From: Chelonoidis abingdonii
Taxonomy: Eukaryota; Chordata; Testudines; Testudinidae
DNA length: 64,000 nt
Reading direction: 5' to 3'
Assembly: GCF_003597395.2 (NCBI RefSeq)
Contig: NC_133777.1
Coordinates: 7,964,396 to 8,028,395, forward strand
Notes under the pieces: model-generated
Told to the model about the DNA's origin: nothing
The model's database searches: none
The model's input: only the letters and a program-made list of their open reading frames with translations
Position numbers and translations under genes: made by a program
Part shown: positions 57,702 through 64,000 of the stretch, piece by piece
Layout of the letters: every line of letters starts with the position of its first letter
Position numbering within the stretch: position 1 is the stretch's first letter

Positions 57702-57882
57702 GGGGGAGGGATAGCTCAGTGGTTTGAGCACTGGCCTGCTAAACCCAGCGTTGTCAATTCAGTCCTTGAGGGGGCCATTTAGGGAATCTGGGGCAAAAAT
57801 TTGTCTAGGGATTGGTTCTGCTTTGAGCAGGGGGTTAGACTAGATAATCTCCTGAACTCCCTTCTAACCCTGACATTCTATA
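57702..57882 (+). mobile_element. tRNA-derived SINE with CR1 tail
   Basis: Pol III SINE. The head GGGGGAGGGATAGCTCAGTGG has an A-box (about 57711-57722) and CAATTCAGTCC (57755-57765) as a B-box with 9 of 11 consensus positions. The middle is GGGGGCCATTTAGGGAATCTG. The tail, GTTAGACTAGATAATCTCC then CCTTCTAACCCTGACATTC, ends in TCTAT. The tail resembles the CR1 3' end at 45335-45385 and 52030-52082, so the CR1 machinery probably moved it. No target duplication found. Same family as 17514-17669. Confidence 0.9.
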
Positions 57883-58023
57883 ACTTTATGTGTGAGTGAG
57901 AGACCATATTGGGTATCATGAGATGCAAATTTCAGTGGTGCTGGTGCAGGCAGGTGGGGGCTGATCCCAGGAGAAATTACTTTCAAAGTCAATGGGAGTA
58001 TTAATTATTGAGAGTTCTTTAGT

Positions 58024-58318
58024 ATCAGAGGGGTAGGCATGTTAGTCTGGATCTGTAAAAAGCAACAGAGTCCTTTGGCACCTTAGAGACTAACAGAAGT
58101 ATCAGAGCATAAGCTTTTGTGGGTGAATACCTGCTTCATCAGATGCATGTGGTGGAAATTGCCAGAGGCAGGTATAAATATGCAGGCAAGAATCACATAT
58201 TTATACCTACCTCTGGCAATTTCCACCACATGCATCTGATGAAGTGGGTATTCACCCACGAAAGCTTATGCTCCAATACATCTGTTAGTCTATAAGGTGC
58301 CACAGGACTCTTTGTCGC
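58024..58318. mobile_element. PLE terminal repeats in inverted arrangement
   Basis: Two copies of the PLE 3' terminal segment, reverse (about 58024-58182) then forward (58196-58318), meet at a 13-bp spacer (58183-58195). The inverted match covers about 120 bp per arm, for example GGTATAAATATG (58171-58182) and CATATTTATACC (58196-58207). The left copy also carries the distal CTAGCATGTTAGTCTGGATC-type end (about 58026-58060). No PLE coding sequence is here. Confidence 0.8.
58230..58290 (+). ncRNA. Hammerhead-like motif, best preserved core
   Basis: CTGATGA (58236-58242), stem II GTGGGT/ACCCAC (58244-58249 and 58254-58259) with ATTC loop, GAAA (58260-58263), stem III AGC/GCT with TTAT loop, and a TC site at 58272-58273. 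All core residues are those of a hammerhead. Stem I is doubtful: ATGCAT (58230-58235) can pair with ATACAT (58276-58281) at 5 of 6 positions only if two bases bulge. The reverse copy at 58110-58150 has a damaged stem II and AAAA in place of GAAA. Confidence 0.45.
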
Positions 58319-60285
58319 TGGTTCTTTAGGTAACAAGTGTTGGGTTTACTAGAGCTTTATTTATATAACAGGGAAAAAATCCATGCACCCTCCCGTTCAT
58401 GTTCCATGTCTTGGCACATGTAATGAGAGTGGACATGATAAACAATTGCAGAGAATTCATGGACACCACCTGACATGTGTCCTGCTACAAGAGAGATCTG
58501 GTCTGGTGAATCAAACTGGGAAGCTGCGGGCAAGGCACTGAATTTACTGGTGGCTGATTATTCTGTTGCCAGATCATGATTGTCCTTGTCCAGCACAGGG
58601 TCTGGCCATCCTTTCAGTGCTGTCAGAACTCACTTTTGGAGAGCATGGAAGGAAGCCTATTGATGAAGCATAGCTGCAACCAAGGAAGTGCCATGGCCTG
58701 TGGTCACTGTTTGCCAATGAGCATCCCACAGTGGCATCTCATTTCCCCCATATAAGTAGATGTCGGATAGGAAACAATTGATTTTTTAATGGTGACCGTG
58801 CCAAGCTAGGTGGAGGGAGGAAAAAATTCCAGGGGCAATCAAGGAGTCATGAATATTATGAGAAAAGTGGTTGTAAAGAGGGGTCCTCAGAGTCATTTGA
58901 TATGATCAATTTGTCAGCTTCTGAGAAGGAAGAAACAAAACGGGGCTTCAAAGCAGCTGTTTCTTCTGCAGCATTATATAGGAGTCAGTGAGATGATTTC
59001 ACCTGCCCCCCTTACCTGCCATCACTGCTGGCTATGAAGAATTGAAGCTGAAGGCTTCACTCAGGCCTTGAGAACTCACTACAATGGAAGCGATTTGCAG
59101 AATTGAGGAGTCTTTGTGGAAAATGTCCTGCCTCTACCTCCCTCCCACTGACCCAGGGGACCGTCAAATTTTTCCACAGAGAGAAAAGGGCTCTGAGACC
59201 CCCAAGGCCAAAACGGATTAGTGCGCTGTTGGTTAAAGCCATCACCTGTGATGGCACTGAGAAGTGAAGTGGAAGCCAGTGTAAATCAAGGAGCACTGTT
59301 GTAACACGCTCTCTGCCAGAACAAACAGCTGCATTTGCACTAGCTATAGTTTCTGAATGGTCTTCAAATGCACTCTCCAAGGCTTATGGGCTAACACGCA
59401 GGAAGGAAATAGTCCGTACATCATATGAAAAGAAAATGTGGGGATGCTCCAACTTCATCTTGTCTTTCACTTTCCTCCTTTTTAGAAAAGCAGCAGCCTT
59501 GGGAAGCCTCAGGAGGACCAATCTGCCTCTATGGTCCTCACCAGTCCCGTACTACTGATAGGAGTCGTTCGGCTTTCCTTGGTAGGGCTGCACACAAATA
59601 GGTTTGCGTGCCCATGTCTGTGGCCAGATCACCCTTGTTCTTGAAAGCAAGTGTGAAGAGAGGAGTTAGACTGGGATGAGGCCAGGATGGAAAGAGGGCA
59701 TCAAAGCTGCACCATGACATGCCACAAATATGGGCAACTTGTGCATGTGGTTCTTGGATTTGGCGGTACCCACCCAAGTGCAATCAGGAGCGGGCTCCTC
59801 TGCATTTATACATATTGGGACTTCGGGGTGTTAATCTGGGAGGGAGATGCCGGAAGAAGGTAGGAAATAACCAGCCCATGGGCCAAAGTCTGTTCTTGGA
59901 TCCAGTTCTATTGTGAGTCCAATGCATCTTGAGTGGGGAGCGAAGGGAGACTATTCCGGGACAATGCATCCACAGCAGGATCTGAGACACAGGCCCTAGG
60001 AGGGTTTGTTTCTAAGGAAGCACGTTGAAATCTGAGTTTCACCAGGATCCATTGACCATAGCAAAACCCCTCCAAGCACCCTTGCCTGCCTGTGAAAATG
60101 TTGAGGAGGCTGGTGCTTTCTCGGAGGGAGGCGAGAGAGTGCACTGCATGAAACTCTCTGCAGCATGTCATGCACTGGCTCACAAAGACATGGTCGTATG
60201 AGCAAATGCTACAGCTCCCATCAGTAAGGATGTGGGTAGGACCCAAGACCAGATTTCACTCCCCTGATTAAGTGGGAAGAGAAAA
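58319..60285. other. No gene; possible LINE scrap
   Basis: The reverse-strand text DLHWLPLHF (about 59260-59295) recalls the LHWLP motif of L2/CR1-type LINEs, but the surroundings do not support a longer match. Otherwise unique. Confidence 0.3.
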
Positions 60286-60289
60286 TAAT

Positions 60290-60500
60290 AAATGCCCATT
60301 GTTCCTTCAAATATAATTAACAGAAAGAAGAGATTTTTCAAACTTTGGGTCCCTCAGATGGAATGTTTTATTCATAGCCTGGCTGGGAAGTGCTCAGCAA
60401 CATCATTAATTACGGGAGCCGCTCTGGCTGCCGAGCCTGCCTCCAGAGAACCCGCCGCGGCTTTATCATCCTGACATCCAGAGTTTATTTCGAGCCCTCT
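60290..60500. other. Possible conserved noncoding block
   Basis: Repeat-free, with CATTAATTACGGG, GGAATGTTTTATTCATAG and CGCGGCTTTATCATCC. Noncoding-conserved in style, untested. Confidence 0.25.
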
Positions 60501-62270
60501 GCGCAGCATGATGCAGGAGTCAGTGAGGATGCGGGGTGGCTAGGGGCAGCCGCAGAACATGGAGTCAGCTCCTCATCCACTGCAGGTTTGATGAGATTAA
60601 AGTTCTCCAGCCCAGCACCCTCTGGAGACCTGATGCTCAGGATCAAGATTTAGCTCCAGAGATCAACTTCACTTCTCCGCACTCTGCGGAGTGATTGCAC
60701 AATCATCCACTCTGCAGCAGGACAGCTAGTCAAGCAGTAAAGTCATTGAGACTGACGAACATTATTCTGCAACAGAAAGGCAACAAATCATTGTCTTTCC
60801 AGTGCACCAGATACCTTGCAGAACATGGCCACTGGGAAAGCAGCGTCAAGCTCCTGGTTCAGCTCAGAAGCCCAAATAAAAAGAAACAAAAGAGCATTAA
60901 GCTCACATTGCTGAGTTGAATGGAGCCTACAAAAGCAGGGGACCCAGGTCCAGTTCAGCACCTCCTTACTCCAGTTTCATCCCCATGAGACTCAGCTGAA
61001 TTTCCTGAAGCTGCTTCTGTTTGACACTGGGGTGAGCGAGGCACAGGCCCATGGAATCTGGATGACCAAGAACCACTGGGAAGATTTCACAGAGCGAGGG
61101 GAATTTATCCCTCTTAACGCACCCCAGGTCAGGTATCTCATCCTTCCGAGACCCCCGGCGTATGACTCGCCATCCAAGGGCACTGCATGTTAATTCCTAA
61201 ACAGTGCAGATAGTAAAGAGTCACGGGGCAGGCAGAGCTTCCATGTCGCATACAATAGTGTTAGTGTAGCAAACGCTTGAGCCGGCCTCAAGCATCCCTG
61301 TTCCACACCCCTAACAAGACAGCTAGTAGCCTGGGGCTCCCTGACAGCCCTGGTGGGCACAGTCCTTCCTGCACAGAATGAGTGCAGCACAAGAGTCTCA
61401 TCCGCACTGCCCTGCCAACCCCCCTGCCACCGGCCGTGCCCATGACTTTTGCCTCTAGAGAAGGGGGAAGGAAGCAAAATCTTCAGGCCAGATTCTGCAT
61501 TCAGCTAGACCCAGGCAGGAGGCACAGGCCTAGTGCTCACGCACACCTTTCCTTGCCAAAGTGGGTGCCGATTAACACTACATCCTTGGGCTGGTTTTGT
61601 GGTATAGACACTTGGGGACTGGACTGGAGCTACCAGTGCATTTTGCAGAGGCCACGGGGCAGCCGTCAGACGGTCACATCTCTTGGTAGCCGTTGCATGG
61701 TAGCATCAGGGAGTGAGGTGAAAGGCTCCGTAGCGTGTCCCCTGAGCCAGCTGCACTAAAGGGCTCTAGCAATGCTGGCCTGGGCAAGACAAAGCTAGGC
61801 CACAGCAGCCAAAAATGGCCAAGAGGTTACCTCATTTGACTCTCTTTCCCCTTCACCCCATTTCTAGGCTGCCCCCTGCATGTGAAAAGGTTCGCAGTGT
61901 GCTCAGTTCGCAGTCGGGGCTGGAAGGGTAGACAACCATTTGCTCAAGCTCTGCTGGGCGTCTCAGCACCTCCTTCCTGTAGCCCCATCCTCCTGTCATG
62001 GCTTTGTCCGCTTTCCCAGCAGCCTTCGTCAAGCCCCTCCTTCACCGGTTCCTGCCACTGACAATCACTTAGTCCCCTTGTATCTCCCGGCACAGCCATC
62101 GCCCCTGGCTGCTTGGTTTCCTTTTGTGCCCACCGGTACTAAGCACTAGCGACAAGCCCTAATGCCATCCACCGTGATTGTCTCCTTGAATTTCTGTAAG
62201 TTCTTTTGTTTTTACTTGTTCCCCCGGAGAGGCCCAGCCAGAACCAGAGAGCAGTGTTCTCAATGTTTCC
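60501..62270. other. No recognisable feature
   Basis: About 1.8 kb. The frames of 87-125 codons have no family resemblance. Confidence 0.35.
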
Positions 62271-62274
62271 CTCT

Positions 62275-62490
62275 GCTTCACACCCACAAACACACACTCA
62301 TGTGTTGTGTTAACACATTCACCCTCGCGTACACTGGCACATGGAAACGCACACAGAGAGATATGGAGCATCGCACACAGCTGTTTTCACATGCACACTT
62401 TTACAAGCACTGATACTGCCATACGAACAGCCACATGCAATAACGTCCAACCCACAGACATACCGTACCACACACACACGTCCACAGGAC
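62275..62490. repeat. CA-rich low-complexity region
   Basis: Many CACA words, with ACACACACAC runs (62288 and 62470). Frames through it are low-complexity. Confidence 0.6.
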
Positions 62491-63204
62491 GTTCGCCACA
62501 CAAATCCATTTGCTGTCCCTTAGGAATGCCTCTGTCTGTCCATCTCTGAGGCCCCATTACAGGTATCTAACATTCCTGGAGGAAAGGTTTGTGAGGAAAT
62601 CTGCAGAACTGCTGTAGGGTTACCGAGCCCACTGCCTTTCTGGACAGTTACCAGAACAGTTAACAGAATAGGCTGTTACTCGCAGGCATTAAAAGACCAC
62701 CTTCGCTTCTTAGTGACACTGGCGTAGTCATCACTGAAATCAGTGGCCTCATCCTGGTGTCAACTCCGTGTAAGTGAGAAGACAGAAGAGCTTCAAACCT
62801 TCTCATCTAACCTGAGATTCTCATTTGCTCTGACTGGTGTAAATCAGGCACAATTCCATCGAAATTGACAGAGCTGCCCAGCTGTCAAATGGAATAAAGG
62901 ACATCAGAACCAGGCCCAGAAACCCTGAAGCTGCTCTGTTACCTCAGCGTAAAACGAGTCAGTCCACTGGCTTCAACTGGGTTACATCACTGTCTCTGAG
63001 AGAAGACGCTGCACCTTGGTGTTCCTGCCATGACAATAGTTTCATGCTTGCCACTACATTTTACTGTCTGTCTGGCCGAGCGACCACGGGTCTCTGACTG
63101 CTCTCACTTCAATGGAACCAAACTGATAAGCTAAGAAAAAGTAGTGACTGGACGTGTCAGTGTGCCACTAACTAGTAATAATAATGCATTCATTCCTGAG
63201 AGTC
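62491..63204. other. No clear feature; short MITE-type words
   Basis: CTGGTGTAAATCAGGCACAATTC at 62835 and CTGGTGTCAACTCCGTG at 62756 belong to a widespread short palindromic repeat vocabulary. Boundaries are unclear. Confidence 0.35.
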
Positions 63205-63306
63205 GGGAAAATTTTCAAAAGTGTCTAAGGGATTTAGGAACAGAAGCCCTATGGACTTTCAGTGGGACTTGTGCTTCTAAATACCCTAGGTACTTTTGAA
63301 AACGTC
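63205..63306. mobile_element. Palindromic MITE
   Basis: The left half AAAATTTTCAAAAGTGTCTAAG and the right half CCTAGGTACTTTTGAAAACG are complementary. The middle, AAGCCCTATGGACTTTCAGTGGGACTTG, is a near palindrome, so the whole can fold into one hairpin. Confidence 0.65.
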
Positions 63307-63310
63307 CCTC

Positions 63311-63828
63311 TTGCAACCTAGAAAGGAGTACGATCATCCCTTGGGGTTGCATTTTTGGCTCTGTCCCCACAACCAGTGCAGTGGCTACCTTCGGATCTGC
63401 TTTGGGCTACCCTGTTCTGCCCGCCCCACGCTCTTTGGATTTGGGAATTCAGTTAATACAAGTAAGCCTCTCCCACAATTATCTCTGGTCACCAATTTTT
63501 AACGTTTTGCTTTACCCAAAGCTGGCTACAATGTTTTTTACCACCTTGAGGGGCTGATAGGAGAGCGGGCGTGTCTGTGATCAGGGGTGTCTCAGATCAC
63601 TGGCGTATGGCTTGGGAATTTCCCAGACATGAGATCTATGTGTCCAGTATGTTAATGGCAGTGCCACTGTGACCAGAAAAGTAACAGTTTTAAGAAATGG
63701 CAATTTCTGCCTCCCCACATATCTGCTCCCTCGTCTTCCCAAGTCACATCAGCTCTTTTCACTGACTCAAACAACTTTTTTTTACTCCTGTTAGTCCTGC
63801 AGGACCGCTCCTGTGGTAATAGCCTCCT
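63311..63828. other. No recognisable feature
   Basis: Sequence before the final LTR. A T-run (63777-63783). No gene. Confidence 0.35.
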
Positions 63829-64000
63829 GTCCCAGATCTGGACTTTAGCATCCAAAATCTGGGGGCTTACCTGAAACTCCCCCAAGCTCACTACCAGCTT
63901 GGATATTTTCGCTGCCACCAGGTCAGGAATTATAGGGCCTGACCCCCCTTTCCTCTCTCTGGTGTCCCCAACCCTTCCTTTGGGGGACCCCCAAGACCCA
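63829..64000 (-). mobile_element. LTR, family A copy 3 (cut by window end)
   Basis: Reverse-strand LTR 3' end. TGTCCCAGATCTGGACTTTAG, CTCACTACCAGCTTGGAT and GCTGCCACCAGGTCAGG correspond to 15836-15940 and to 24365-24460. The remainder, and whether internal genes follow, lies beyond the window. Confidence 0.65.

Noticed and set aside
57702..57790. A tRNA gene
   Set aside because: The A and B boxes belong to a SINE head. The acceptor and anticodon stems do not form a full cloverleaf, and a CR1-like tail follows.
59230..59300. L2-type LINE ORF with LHWLP
   Set aside because: Only a short motif matches on the reverse strand; neighbouring text is not LINE-like.
62275..62500. CRISPR-like or regulatory repeat
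   Set aside because: The region is only CA-rich low complexity with no spaced repeats.

Overview
This window looks like gene-free (intergenic or deep intronic) DNA from a reptile, most likely a turtle. The evidence is its interspersed repeats. They include several copies of CR1 LINE 3' ends, tRNA-derived SINEs whose tail copies a CR1 3' end, MIR/CORE-type SINEs, Penelope-like retroelement (PLE) pieces with GIY-YIG endonuclease and YIDD reverse-transcriptase remnants, LTR-like sequences, and many short non-autonomous DNA transposons with terminal inverted repeats. The turtle assignment is inferred from family recognition and was not checked against a database. I found no convincing host protein-coding exon, tRNA gene or rRNA. 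All open reading frames with recognisable content belong to mobile elements.

Layout. Bases 1-5,000 hold a PLE 3' half (1071-1812), an LTR-like block with a TATA box (2990-3660) and a MIR. Bases 5,000-14,400 hold the first copy of a hAT-like MITE, a minisatellite, a reverse-strand PLE with RT and endonuclease remnants (8733-10110) between two copies of an unclassified repeat, a PLE 3' end, two MIRs and a CR1 tail. Bases 14,400-25,500 hold two LTRs of one family (15836-16848 and 24353-25179). The second sits inside a palindromic MITE with a visible 5-bp target duplication. The same stretch has a truncated SINE, an inverted repeat pair and the second MITE copy. Bases 25,500-36,000 are mostly unique sequence with possible conserved noncoding blocks, a CR1 and a GC-rich hairpin-rich element. 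Bases 36,000-52,000 carry a long featureless stretch, then a cluster of CR1 and LTR copies (43,447-49,546). Bases 52,000-58,320 hold CORE-SINEs, a palindromic MITE, and a dense cluster of MITE, tRNA-SINE and two PLE-type inverted repeats. The rest is largely unique and ends in a third copy of the LTR family.

The most interesting signal is a recurring hammerhead-ribozyme-like core (CUGANGA, stem II, GAAA) in the PLE 3' ends. It appears in five related copies with a compensatory base change in stem II, and in a sixth, unrelated-looking repeat at 55922-56055 where long complementary arms enclose the core. Hammerhead motifs are known from Penelope-like elements in general. Whether any of these copies could still fold or cleave cannot be decided by eye.
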